DNA of 22,241 nt from Bacillota bacterium (GTDB lineage: Bacteria > Bacillota > Clostridia > Oscillospirales > Ruminococcaceae). Of the stretch, positions 14,197 through 20,257 are shown piece by piece. Within the stretch, counting starts at the first letter, position 1, and each line of letters begins with the position of its first letter. Location of the stretch: NCBI GenBank assembly GCA_023391005.1, contig JAEWBS010000002.1, forward strand, positions 1 to 22,241. The letters run 5' to 3'. Under the pieces are notes generated by a model, which was not told where the DNA came from, did no database searches, and was given only the letters and a program-made list of their open reading frames with translations. A program made the translations under genes and the position numbers.

Positions 14197-14362
14197 GGAT
14201 ATTATCTCCCTTCGTTATGTAAACGCCAGCGATACCGGCGCCGGCTGCCATAAGCGCGACGCCGAGCCCGCCGCAGGCCATGTAAAGCATCAGGTTGTCC
14301 GATTCACACAAGCACAGGAGAAGCCCCAGCAGGGCGACTGTGCCGCCTATTCGCTGCTTCAT
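14189..14362 (-). CDS. Small membrane protein
   Basis: A 57-codon frame starts at ATG 14360-14362, with GGAGG eight to nine bases upstream. Its ATGA overlaps the stop of the HTH gene. The product MKQRIGGTVALLGLLLCLCE then has a second hydrophobic helix rich in Gly and Ala (about residues 27-48, MLYMACGGLGVALMAAGAGI) and a short polar tail, ITKGDNIHE. Two membrane helices in a hairpin are predicted. Function is unknown. Overlaps on both sides show it belongs to the operon. Confidence 0.65.
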   Translation of the reverse strand: MKQRIGGTVALLGLLLCLCESDNLMLYMACGGLGVALMAAGAGIAGVYITKGDNIHE

Positions 14363-14598
14363 GCCTGTATCCTCCGGATGCTGCCGGGGGCAGGCTGCGG
14401 GGCCTCTTGCGGGGCGTTGAGGAATTCAATGAACTTGTCCAAGTTGATCAGCCAGCGATTGCCGCATTGCAGCGCGCATATCTGGCCGGTCTTGCACAGA
14501 ACGCGAATGCGGTATGCCGCTACGCCGGTGATCTCTGCCGTTTCAAGAATGGTGCGCATCCGGGGCGGGGTTGTTGGGGTCACAGCGCTATTTTGCAT
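14359..14598 (-). CDS. AlpA/excisionase-like helix-turn-helix protein
   Basis: The ATG at 14596-14598 follows AAAGGAGGCAAACACC and is chosen over an upstream in-frame ATG. The 79-residue product has a MerR/HTH_17-type winged helix: M-R-T-I-L-E-T-A-E-I-T-G-V-A-A-Y-R-I-R-V-L (about residues 14-34) followed by the wing G-N-R-W-L-I-N-L-D-K-F-I-E-F-L. This is the build of excisionase and AlpA-type proteins that bend DNA at att sites. It sits where xis lies in SaPI-type islands, between the regulatory genes and the primase. A plain DNA-binding regulator is the alternative. Confidence 0.65.
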   Translation of the reverse strand: MQNSAVTPTTPPRMRTILETAEITGVAAYRIRVLCKTGQICALQCGNRWLINLDKFIEFLNAPQEAPQPAPGSIRRIQA

Positions 14599-14911
14599 GG
14601 TGTTTGCCTCCTTTCTCTTCTGGGTAGCAGTCCAATGTGCGAAGGGCAGGCAGGTCAAGAATGAATATTCGCCAGCCGGGACCGGGGGCGCGCTCGTTGA
14701 TCTCAGGCGCCGGCATGCTGCGCAGCTCTTCGAGGGTGTGTAGTCCTTCAAAATACAGCAGGGCGCAGGCGGTCGCGCCGTGACTGGCGGTAATAGACAG
14801 GTCCGCCGCTTCAACGGCTTCTTTCAAACTGCCCTGACCGTGTACGAGGATTGGAACCGTGTGATCCTTACCGTCTTTGATGACGAGAGCCAAAAAGCAA
14901 TAGGTTTTCAC
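14588..14911 (-). CDS. Small hypothetical protein
   Basis: ATG at 14909-14911 follows GGAGGGATAACCGGT, which itself covers the end of the Rha gene. The 107-residue product begins MKTYCFLALVIKDGKDHTVP and reads as alternating strands and helices with no cofactor or metal motif. Its last 11 bases overlap the start of the HTH gene. I do not recognise the family. The tight packing on both sides supports it as a real gene of the early operon. Confidence 0.65.
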   Translation of the reverse strand: MKTYCFLALVIKDGKDHTVPILVHGQGSLKEAVEAADLSITASHGATACALLYFEGLHTLEELRSMPAPEINERAPGPGWRIFILDLPALRTLDCYPEEKGGKHHAK

Positions 14912-14914
14912 CGG

Positions 14915-15592
14915 TTATCCCTCCTTCAAAATATGGCTTTTGATCTCCGGGTACTGCATACCGAGATCGAGCAGCACGCGCATCTGGTCTTTTGCCCGCT
15001 CGTAAACGGCCAGCTCTTCCACAGTCAAGAAGTTCGCCGCCGGTGCTGACTTGTGGAAACCGCGTTCCGCTGCCAGCTTCGATTTGTTGACGCCGGTCGC
15101 CGCTATGCAGGCCAGATTACAGTAGTTGGAGTAGGCCAGCATATCACCGTGCATTCTTTCAGCCTCGCCGCTGGCTTTCACTGCGTCCATGAGGCTGCGC
15201 TGCGTCGGCTTGCCAATTTCACGCTGAATGCGCTGGTTGGTTATGTACTCCTTCGCGCGGTGGAAGTCTTTGACGAGCTGCTTTTTAAAGGCTCTGACGG
15301 GCGGGGTGTTTTGCAGATAGGTGATTAAAAGCATGGCTTGCTGCTCGTTGAGCTGGTAGACTTTTTGAGGCCTTCCCGTCTCGACTTTACGGATTTTAAA
15401 TCCGAGCTTTCCGAATTCCTCGAAGTCATTTTGATGTTTTCGCAGCAGTCGCATCACGGTTTCACGCTGCACCTCTGCGCACTGGGCGATGATCTCCGAA
15501 TCAGTGAATGCGTCCTGTTTGTTCCCGCTCGGCTCGATGAATACGTTGCCGAAGTCGAATAGCCGGGTGAGGGCGTTTGAGTTGTTGGGCAT
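14915..15592 (-). CDS. Rha-family phage regulatory protein
   Basis: ATG at 15590-15592 follows AAAGGAGCCCTCAAC. The 225-residue product has a Rha-type DNA-binding core: F-T-D-S-E-I-I-A-Q-C-A-E-V-Q-R-E-T-V-M-R (about 29-48), F-E-E-F-G-K-L-G-F, then G-R-P-Q-K-V-Y-Q-L-N-E-Q-Q-A-M-L-L-I-T-Y-L (73-93) and F-K-K-Q-L-V-K-D-F-H-R-A. A C-terminal helical domain of about 90 residues follows, probably an ORF6C-like or oligomerisation part. It is the second gene after the Cro-like protein, so probably an early regulator, perhaps an antirepressor that could respond to helper phage (inference). Confidence 0.7.
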   Translation of the reverse strand: MPNNSNALTRLFDFGNVFIEPSGNKQDAFTDSEIIAQCAEVQRETVMRLLRKHQNDFEEFGKLGFKIRKVETGRPQKVYQLNEQQAMLLITYLQNTPPVRAFKKQLVKDFHRAKEYITNQRIQREIGKPTQRSLMDAVKASGEAERMHGDMLAYSNYCNLACIAATGVNKSKLAAERGFHKSAPAANFLTVEELAVYERAKDQMRVLLDLGMQYPEIKSHILKEG

Positions 15593-15608
15593 GTTGAGGG
15601 CTCCTTTC

Positions 15609-15626
15609 TTTTACGTTTACGCAATA
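15609..15626. promoter_or_regulatory. Operator-like site between Cro-like and Rha genes
   Basis: It contains CGTTTACGC (15614-15622), identical to the core of the two sites in the divergent promoter region. It overlaps the stop of the Cro-like gene, so the same repressor may bind inside the early operon. Confidence 0.45.
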
Positions 15627-15826
15627 TCGTTTGCAAAAAAAATATCTGTTGGATTTGTGATATCTAAAAACTTGCAAAGGATCTGTATTTCATGTCTGAA
15701 AAAATCGCTTTCCCCGCTCATTTTTCGATAAAGTGTAGCTTCATCCACCTCCAGTTCCTTTGCGACAGAACGCATAGTCTTGCCTTTTAATGCTACCTGC
15801 GCCTTAAATAACCGTCTATTAAACAT
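15617..15826 (-). CDS. Cro-like XRE-family regulator
   Basis: A 69-residue product starts at ATG 15824-15826 behind a perfect AAAGGAGGTG. It is a bare helix-turn-helix: M-R-S-V-A-K-E-L-E-V-D-E-A-T-L-Y-R-K-M (about 18-36), then a dimerisation helix E-I-Q-I-L-C-K-F-L-D-I. It is the first gene of the minus-strand early operon and faces the repressor gene, the place of str in SaPI islands and cro in phages. Its promoter is flanked and overlapped by TTTGCGT-type operators, so it is probably controlled by the facing XRE repressor and itself feeds back. Confidence 0.8.
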   Translation of the reverse strand: MFNRRLFKAQVALKGKTMRSVAKELEVDEATLYRKMSGESDFFRHEIQILCKFLDITNPTDIFFANDIA

Positions 15827-15838
15827 TGTTACACCTCC

Positions 15839-15924
15839 TTTTGCGTTTACGCAAAATTAATATAGCCCATAATTTGCATTAAGTCAATACGTTTACGCAA
15901 ATAATATATGATAATTTACGTAAA
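15839..15924. promoter_or_regulatory. Operator cluster of the divergent genetic switch
   Basis: Site 1 (15839-15856) is a palindrome TTTTGCGT-TT-ACGCAAAA. Site 2 (15885-15902) keeps CGTTTACGCAAA with a weaker left half. Site 3 (15915-15924) is TTTACGTAAA. Site 1 lies just downstream of the Cro-like gene -10, site 2 overlaps its -35, and site 3 abuts the repressor gene -35. Repression of one promoter and autoregulation of the other can be inferred. Confidence 0.65.
15859..15887 (-). promoter_or_regulatory. Predicted early promoter of the minus-strand operon
   Basis: TTGACT (15882-15887) and TATATT (15859-15864) on the minus strand are 17 bases apart, a strong sigma-A match, 33 bases before the Cro-like start codon. 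Confidence 0.65.
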
Positions 15925-15928
15925 GGTA

Positions 15929-15956
15929 TTGCAATAATGCAATAGATGGTTATAAT
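15929..15956 (+). promoter_or_regulatory. Predicted repressor promoter
   Basis: TTGCAA (15929-15934) and TATAAT (15951-15956) are 16 bases apart. The start codon of the XRE gene is at 15980, so the leader is short (about 17 nt) but leaves room for the AAGGAG ribosome site. Confidence 0.6.
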
Positions 15957-15979
15957 ATATCTGTAAGGAGTGAAGAGGA

Positions 15980-16729
15980 ATGGAACTTAAAGATATTATC
16001 CGAGCCCGCCGAGAGAGTTTAGATTTAACCCTCGAGACAGTCGCCCGAAATGTAGGTGTAAGCGCAGCTACAGTTTCCCGATGGGAGAGCGGAGAAATTA
16101 AAAATCTGAGGCGTGATAAAATTGCTAAGTTGGCAGAAGTTTTAGAAGTGTCACCTGGTTACCTTATGGGCTGGGAAGATTCACAAGGGATGCCAATTCC
16201 CAAAATCACCAAACGGGTTAAGGCTAATGGAGACGTTGTAACCACGACGCGATACGAGGTTTCAATTCCTGTAGATACTGAGAGAATCAAGCAAAAGAAG
16301 TCCCTTTCTAAAGCTATATTGATGCAATCGCTTTCAATGCTACTTGATTACTCTGGACTTAGTCTCTTAGAGTTTTCAGCTCGTATTAATAGACCGCTGA
16401 AAGAGGTTGAAAGATGGTTTACGGGTGATTATGACGGAGCAATGAAGCATTTAGATGTCATAGCACAAGGTTTCGGGTTGTCATCGGATGATATTCTAAC
16501 AATTCCCCGTTACTATGAAAACGATCCCGTAGGTACTGGAAGAATGTCGCGGCGTATAAAGGAGCTTTTAACCGGCAAAGATTATTCGCTGTCCGAAGAG
16601 AGCTTGAAAACATTTCTTGAGTTGGATAAGGCAATGGGCGAAATGTCGGATCAAGAAATGAGAAGCATATTAGATTTTGCACTTTTCTTGGCAAAAAAGA
16701 AAAACGAAGCCCAAAATAAAAAGGAATAA
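15980..16729 (+). CDS. XRE-family repressor (Stl/CI-like role)
   Basis: The 249-residue product begins MELKDIIRARRESLDLTLET and has a full XRE helix-turn-helix in residues 1-60 (VARNVGVSAATVSRWESGEI). The S-P-G-Y-L-M-G-W end is usual for CI-type repressors. A second HTH-like helical segment spans about 105-165 (LLEFSARINRPLKEVERWF). No S24 peptidase Ser-Lys dyad is visible, so RecA-driven self-cleavage is not expected. Release by binding of a helper phage protein, as with SaPI Stl, would fit. It faces the Cro-like gene across shared operators and is co-oriented with the integrase. The pairing of two HTH segments is less common. Confidence 0.8.
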   Translation: MELKDIIRARRESLDLTLETVARNVGVSAATVSRWESGEIKNLRRDKIAKLAEVLEVSPGYLMGWEDSQGMPIPKITKRVKANGDVVTTTRYEVSIPVDTERIKQKKSLSKAILMQSLSMLLDYSGLSLLEFSARINRPLKEVERWFTGDYDGAMKHLDVIAQGFGLSSDDILTIPRYYENDPVGTGRMSRRIKELLTGKDYSLSEESLKTFLELDKAMGEMSDQEMRSILDFALFLAKKKNEAQNKKE

Positions 16730-16747
16730 CTAATTTTGCCCACAAAA

Positions 16748-16797
16748 AAATCCCGCCCGGTGCTGTAACACCAGACGGGACGCGATACAAATAGCCC
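16748..16797. repeat. Covarying hairpin repeat, left of DUF262-HEPN
   Basis: The stem at 16751-16780 is TCCCGCCCGGTG with CACCAGACGGGA and a 6-base loop. It shares AAATCCCGCCC and AGACGGGA with the copy at 18593-18643, while the stem tip differs by compensating changes. Seven A precede it, so on the minus strand it reads as a terminator. Confidence 0.65.
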
Positions 16798-16849
16798 ATA
16801 CATCAACTATTCATTGTTACTTCAGCTTTAAATATGAGGAGGTTTAGCC

Positions 16850-17968
16850 ATGGGGAATGAGAATTTTAAATCAACTCGGTTTCAGGGAGAAGATATTGCT
16901 TCTATTGCTACTTTGGAGTTCGAGATAACAGAAAGAAGAAATAGTCTGTCAACCGATAGGCTAGATATGTCATTTGGCGAAATAATGAGTATGTACGAAC
17001 GAGGTGAAATTATAATTTCACCAGAATTTCAAAGGCTATTTCGCTGGAGTATTGATCAGCAAACCAGATTCATCGAGTCGCTTCTTTTAGGCATTCCTAT
17101 ACCTCCTATTTTTGTAGCTGAAGGCCAAGAAGGCAAGTGGGAATTAGTAGATGGTTTGCAGCGACTATCTACTGTGTTATCATTTTTCGGGCTACTAAAT
17201 AATTACGATCAAAATAAATGGCCCCTTGTTGGCGGCGATCTCATTCCCTCACTCGAAGGATATAATATTGATTCTTTGCCCTTGAAATATGTCTTAAATT
17301 TGAAAAGGACGGTATGCCGGGTCGAAGTAATAAAGTGGGATAGCAAATGGGATATGCGATATGAATTGTTCAGCAGGCTGAATACCGGAGGAGAGCCATT
17401 AACCGATCAAGAAATACGAAATTGTATCTTCAGAGGAAAATTATCTTCGTTCTATCAATTCTTAGAGGAAATGTCTAAGAATGAAGAGTTTCAAGGAATT
17501 ATCGCTATATCTGACAAACAAAAGAAGCAGCTTTATGACCAAGAGTTAGTTATCCGTTTTATGTCGTTGTTTCATGATTGGGAGCGGGTATCTACTTCCG
17601 TTTCTGTTCATATGACAAATTTTATGAAAGAAAAAGTTGATGCCTGCTCAGATCTCAATTCCAGCGATCAACGTATATTTGAAGATGTTATTCATTTGTT
17701 ATCGCCCCATGGTAAAGATATTTTTAGATTCAATGGAAGCAATCTATTTTCCCCTAGTCTATTTGAATCAATTACGATAGCTACATCAACATTTTATAGT
17801 TTTTATTTTGAAAGGCCGGAGTTACTACAAGAGAAAATAGATACACTTAAAAATGACGAATTCTTTAAGAAATACTCTGGTTCAGCCTCAGGAAGCCAGC
17901 AGCGAGCAAAAAAACGCATACAGCGCGCCATTGAAATCTTTGAGGTTGCGGGCAATGGACAGAATTAA
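16850..17968 (+). CDS. DUF262 (ParB-like/GmrS-type) protein
   Basis: ATG at 16850 follows TGAGGAGGTTTAGCC. The 372-residue product has the DUF262 signature: I-S-P-E-F-Q-R (56-62) with Trp66, I-E-S-L-L-L-G-I-P-I-P-P-I-F-V (75-89), the catalytic-type D-G-L-Q-R (101-105), and F-S-R-L-N-T-G-G-E-P-L-T (about 174-185). DUF262 is a ParB/Srx-like NTP-using fold best known from GmrS of type IV restriction. The DUF1524 HNH nuclease half of GmrSD is absent. Instead a HEPN gene overlaps its end by 14 bases. A two-gene immunity or toxin system is inferred, with DUF262 as sensor or NTPase and HEPN as RNase effector. The gene is AT-rich compared with the core. Confidence 0.85.
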   Translation: MGNENFKSTRFQGEDIASIATLEFEITERRNSLSTDRLDMSFGEIMSMYERGEIIISPEFQRLFRWSIDQQTRFIESLLLGIPIPPIFVAEGQEGKWELVDGLQRLSTVLSFFGLLNNYDQNKWPLVGGDLIPSLEGYNIDSLPLKYVLNLKRTVCRVEVIKWDSKWDMRYELFSRLNTGGEPLTDQEIRNCIFRGKLSSFYQFLEEMSKNEEFQGIIAISDKQKKQLYDQELVIRFMSLFHDWERVSTSVSVHMTNFMKEKVDACSDLNSSDQRIFEDVIHLLSPHGKDIFRFNGSNLFSPSLFESITIATSTFYSFYFERPELLQEKIDTLKNDEFFKKYSGSASGSQQRAKKRIQRAIEIFEVAGNGQN

Positions 17969-18593
17969 GGAATCAATTACTGAAGACATTGACTGGCGTT
18001 TAGGCGAGATTGCTTTAATTAAAGCAATTGCAATCGATCCGGGCTTCTCTCAGCAAAAGAAAGAAATCGCGCTAAAATATGCCATTCCTGCTTTGTATTC
18101 CGTTTGGGAAGGTTTTATCGATTTTTCTTTTTCGGAATATGCTAAATATTTAAATAGCATGGAGCTTGACTTCTGTGATGTAAATATAGATATATTAACT
18201 CATCATTCCTTTTCCTCGCTTCAATTGCATAACCCCCCTCGAGATTACAATAAACAAAAAGAGTTTATAAAACGTATTTACAGCTTTTTATTTAAAAAAT
18301 TTGTCACGGCCCCTATTCCTACTGGTTCAAACGTTGATTATGATCAGCTTAAAACTATCTGCTCTCGTTTCGGAGTAACCATGGTTCTCGAAGACAAATA
18401 CAAGGCAAAACTTCAAAGGTTTTTGATGTTTCGTAATAAACTTGCCCATGGTAGCAAAAGTATTGTCGTCTATACGTCTGACCTAGAATTTTTTTCAAGC
18501 TTGGTAATTGATTTGATGTTTGAAGTCCAGCAGAACATTTTTAATAGTATTGATGAATCATCTTATAACTGCAATACAATTGATCAAATATGA
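17955..18593 (+). CDS. HEPN-domain RNase (MAE_28990-like)
   Basis: The start is ATG 17955-17957, overlapping the DUF262 stop, with GAGGTTGCGGGCA before it. A longer frame from 17853 lies wholly inside DUF262 and has no ribosome site. The 212-residue product is helical and has the HEPN catalytic motif R-N-K-L-A-H (Arg160-x4-His165) in M-F-R-N-K-L-A-H-G. It also has an early helix, Y-A-I-P-A-L-Y-S-V-W-E-G-F-I-D, typical of the MAE_28990/MAE_18760 HEPN group. HEPN proteins with Rx4-6H cut RNA, often as abortive-infection effectors. Tight overlap means co-translation with DUF262, its likely partner or controller. Confidence 0.8.
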   Translation: MDRIKESITEDIDWRLGEIALIKAIAIDPGFSQQKKEIALKYAIPALYSVWEGFIDFSFSEYAKYLNSMELDFCDVNIDILTHHSFSSLQLHNPPRDYNKQKEFIKRIYSFLFKKFVTAPIPTGSNVDYDQLKTICSRFGVTMVLEDKYKAKLQRFLMFRNKLAHGSKSIVVYTSDLEFFSSLVIDLMFEVQQNIFNSIDESSYNCNTIDQI

Positions 18594-18643
18594 AATCCCG
18601 CCCCCTGCGCCAACAGGAGACGGGATGCAATTCGAGAGGCCCC
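18593..18643. repeat. Covarying hairpin repeat, right of DUF262-HEPN
   Basis: The stem at 18596-18625 (TCCCGCCCCCTG with CAGGAGACGGGA) has the same 30-base size and mismatches as the copy at 16751-16780. GGTG/CACC is replaced by CCTG/CAGG, and GCCC follows at the same distance. The copies bracket the two-gene cargo. Confidence 0.65.
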
Positions 18644-18654
18644 ACAACAAAGCC

Positions 18655-18689
18655 GCTCTGCAAGGTAAATTATAACACCTTCGCAGGGC
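18655..18689 (+). promoter_or_regulatory. Hairpin in the integrase leader
   Basis: GCTCTGC-AAGGT pairs with ACCTT-C-GCAGGGC (one bulge and one G-U) over an AT-rich loop, ending about 20 bases before the integrase ribosome site. It could tune integrase expression or be part of a terminator for the cargo. No T run follows. Confidence 0.35.
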
Positions 18690-18721
18690 TTGCGCAAGCA
18701 TACCTTGAGGAGGTTTATTTT

Positions 18722-19900
18722 ATGGCCACAGTGCAAAAACGAGGCGATACCTACATCATCACCGTGTCATGCGGCTATGACGTCCACGGCAAACAGGTGC
18801 GCCGTCACAGAACATGGGAACCAGAACCGGGTATGACCGCCAAACAAATAGAAAAAGCCTTGCAGCGTGAACAAGTGCTTTTTGAAGAGGACTGCAAGAC
18901 GGGTGTGAGCGAGGGAGGCAGCATTAAATTTGAAGCCTTTGCAAAACAGTGGTTTGCAGAATACGCCGAGCCTTCCTTAAAAACCAGAACCGTGAGCCGA
19001 TACCACCAGCTTGAAGAACGCACCTATGCCGCGCTGGGACATCTGCGCATGGATCGGATCACCACCAGAGCCGTGCAGCGATTTGTTCAGGAACTGGGGC
19101 AGGAGGGAACCAATAAACACACCGGCAAGCCGCTGGCGCCGAAAACAATCAAGCATTATCTTTCCTTGGTGTCGGGTATATTCGCCTATGCTGTGTCACA
19201 AGGTGTGGTAAAGGACAACCCATGCCGGGGCGTGAGGCTGCCCACAGCCCCGCCAGTCGAGCGGGTTTGTTATACCCTTGAAGAGGCACAGAACTTCCTC
19301 GATGCGCTCAAAAATGAGCCGCTTCACTGGCAGGTATTTTATACGCTGGCCATCTTCGGCGGTTTCCGACGCGGCGAGCTGCTAGGCCTCGAATGGAAAG
19401 ACATAGATTTCGATACCGGCGTTATCAGCATCAGGCGCACCAGCCTTTACACCAAAGAGCGCGGCGTTTATACCGACACGCCCAAAACGGCCCGCTCGAT
19501 GCGCTCGCTAAAGATGCCGCAGGGCGTCATTGATCTGCTGCGGCGGTATAAGGTCGTACAAACAACCGAGCGGCTTCAGGTCGGCGACAAGTGGCAGGAT
19601 TATGACCGGCTGTTTGCCGCATGGGACGGCGCGCCGCTGAATCCTTCTTGTGTGGAGAATTGGCTTTCGCGTTTCTTTGCCAGAACCGGCCTGCGCAAAG
19701 TCAACCCCCACAGCTTCAGGCACCTGAACGCCACGCTGCTGATCAACAGTGGCACAGACGTGCGCACCGTGTCGGCTGCCCTCGGCCACTCTCAGGCCAG
19801 CACCACATTGAACATCTATGCGCACACCTTTGCAGTCACACAGGCAAAGGCCACTGAGGCAATTGCCGAAGTGCTTGATTTGAAGATTTCAGAGAAATAA
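18722..19900 (+). CDS. int: Tyrosine recombinase integrase
   Basis: ATG at 18722, behind GAGGAGGTTTATTTT, is preferred over an in-frame ATG 132 bases upstream inside the hairpin region. The 392-residue product has an N-terminal arm-binding beta domain (residues 1-60), a SAM-like core-binding domain (about 68-165) and a catalytic domain. In the catalytic domain Arg216 (F-R-R-G-E-L), Lys255 (T-P-K-T-A-R-S), His330-x2-Arg333 (P-H-S-F-R-H), His356 (L-G-H-S) and the nucleophile Tyr366 (N-I-Y-A-H) are all present. It is therefore likely active. It reads toward the tRNA-Gly gene 86 bases away, into whose 3' end it would integrate the element. Arm repeats begin within the stop region of the gene. Confidence 0.95.
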   Translation: MATVQKRGDTYIITVSCGYDVHGKQVRRHRTWEPEPGMTAKQIEKALQREQVLFEEDCKTGVSEGGSIKFEAFAKQWFAEYAEPSLKTRTVSRYHQLEERTYAALGHLRMDRITTRAVQRFVQELGQEGTNKHTGKPLAPKTIKHYLSLVSGIFAYAVSQGVVKDNPCRGVRLPTAPPVERVCYTLEEAQNFLDALKNEPLHWQVFYTLAIFGGFRRGELLGLEWKDIDFDTGVISIRRTSLYTKERGVYTDTPKTARSMRSLKMPQGVIDLLRRYKVVQTTERLQVGDKWQDYDRLFAAWDGAPLNPSCVENWLSRFFARTGLRKVNPHSFRHLNATLLINSGTDVRTVSAALGHSQASTTLNIYAHTFAVTQAKATEAIAEVLDLKISEK

Positions 19901-19920
19901 ACAGCAAACAAACAGCAAAT
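19895..19920 (+). repeat. Arm-type direct repeats, right end
   Basis: Two AAACAGCAAA copies overlap the integrase stop, 67 bases from the right att core. The block matches 3863-3888 at 25 of 26 bases (one t/c change plus a divergent edge). Confidence 0.6.
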
Positions 19921-19938
19921 TGAATTTTGATCAAAAAG

Positions 19939-19982
19939 AAACGCCCGATAAACGGCACTCTAAAGCCATTTATCGGGCGTTT
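19939..19982. terminator. Bidirectional terminator between integrase and tRNA-Gly
   Basis: A perfect 14-bp stem AAACGCCCGATAAA (19939-19952) with TTTATCGGGCGTTT (19969-19982) has an inner GGC/GCC pair. T-rich tails lie on both strands (TTTTG on plus, TTTCTTTTT on minus). It ends the integrase transcript and replaces the lost terminator of the tRNA gene. Confidence 0.85.
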
Positions 19983-19986
19983 TGCT

Positions 19987-20009
19987 TGGAGCAGGTAACG
20001 GGATTCGAA
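19987..20009 (-). other. Right attachment site core
   Basis: The 23 bases are the 3' end of tRNA-Gly (CCA, acceptor strand and part of the T arm), identical to 3727-3749. The tRNA gene stays intact because the element carries this segment. Confidence 0.9.
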
Positions 20010-20060
20010 CCCGCTCGATCTGCTTGGGAAGCAGAGATGCTACCATTACACCATACCTGC
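19987..20060 (-). tRNA. tRNA-Gly (CCC anticodon)
   Basis: Read on the minus strand, the acceptor arm GCAGGTA pairs with TACCTGC, discriminator T, then encoded CCA. The D arm contains TGGTAG, the anticodon arm is TCTGC-TTCCCAA-GCAGA with anticodon CCC, and the T arm is CGGG-TTCGAAT-CCCG. All stems are intact. It is the integration target of the element. Its own promoter lies just upstream. Confidence 0.97.
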
Positions 20061-20079
20061 GCGGATCAATCGCTCATTG

Positions 20080-20108
20080 ATTATACCGCAATTTAACGGC
20101 GAATGCAA
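20080..20108 (-). promoter_or_regulatory. Predicted tRNA-Gly promoter
   Basis: On the minus strand TTGCAT (20103-20108) and TATAAT (20080-20085) are 17 bases apart. Start falls about 10 bases before the mature tRNA. Confidence 0.7.
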
Positions 20109-20257
20109 GGTGATTCTGAGCGAATATTTTAAACCGTTTGCAGGTGGCTTTGACGGGCCCAAAATCGGGTGGCCTCTTATCGGCAGGTGTTTCGCCGCTT
20201 TTGTATAAGCTGCCGTCGCAACCCGCTGTGTGTGGTCAGTGCGAACGCGAACAGCAG

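Larger units (their letters stand above)
3727..20009. mobile_element. Integrated PICI-like phage satellite (about 16.3 kb) in tRNA-Gly
   Basis: The element is bounded by the 23-bp att repeats, with a tyrosine integrase at the tRNA end. Gene order is int, cargo, XRE repressor (plus strand), facing Cro-like, Rha, excisionase-like HTH, primase-helicase, candidate origin, Rha, baseplate-like, sigma factor, small-terminase-like (minus strand), then cargo. This matches SaPI/PICI layout. No large terminase, portal, capsid, tail tube or lysis gene is visible, so it cannot form particles alone. A plasmid-like integrative element or an eroded prophage remains possible. One copy of att plus the interior predicts an excised circle of about 16,260 bp. 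Confidence 0.8.

Noticed and set aside
14195..14743. A 182-codon plus-strand frame opposite several small genes
   Set aside because: The minus-strand genes have ribosome sites, overlapping start-stop junctions and a recognisable HTH. The plus frame has none of these.
17853..17954. N-terminal extension of the HEPN protein
   Set aside because: It lies wholly within the DUF262 frame and has no ribosome site. The ATG at 17955 has one and fits the family.
16850..18593. Standard GmrSD type IV restriction system
   Set aside because: The DUF1524 HNH nuclease motif is absent from both proteins. The partner carries a HEPN motif instead.
3727..20009. Integrative conjugative element
   Set aside because: No relaxase, VirB4/VirD4-like ATPase or other conjugation gene is visible, while Rha, Cro-like and terS-like proteins point to phage ancestry.
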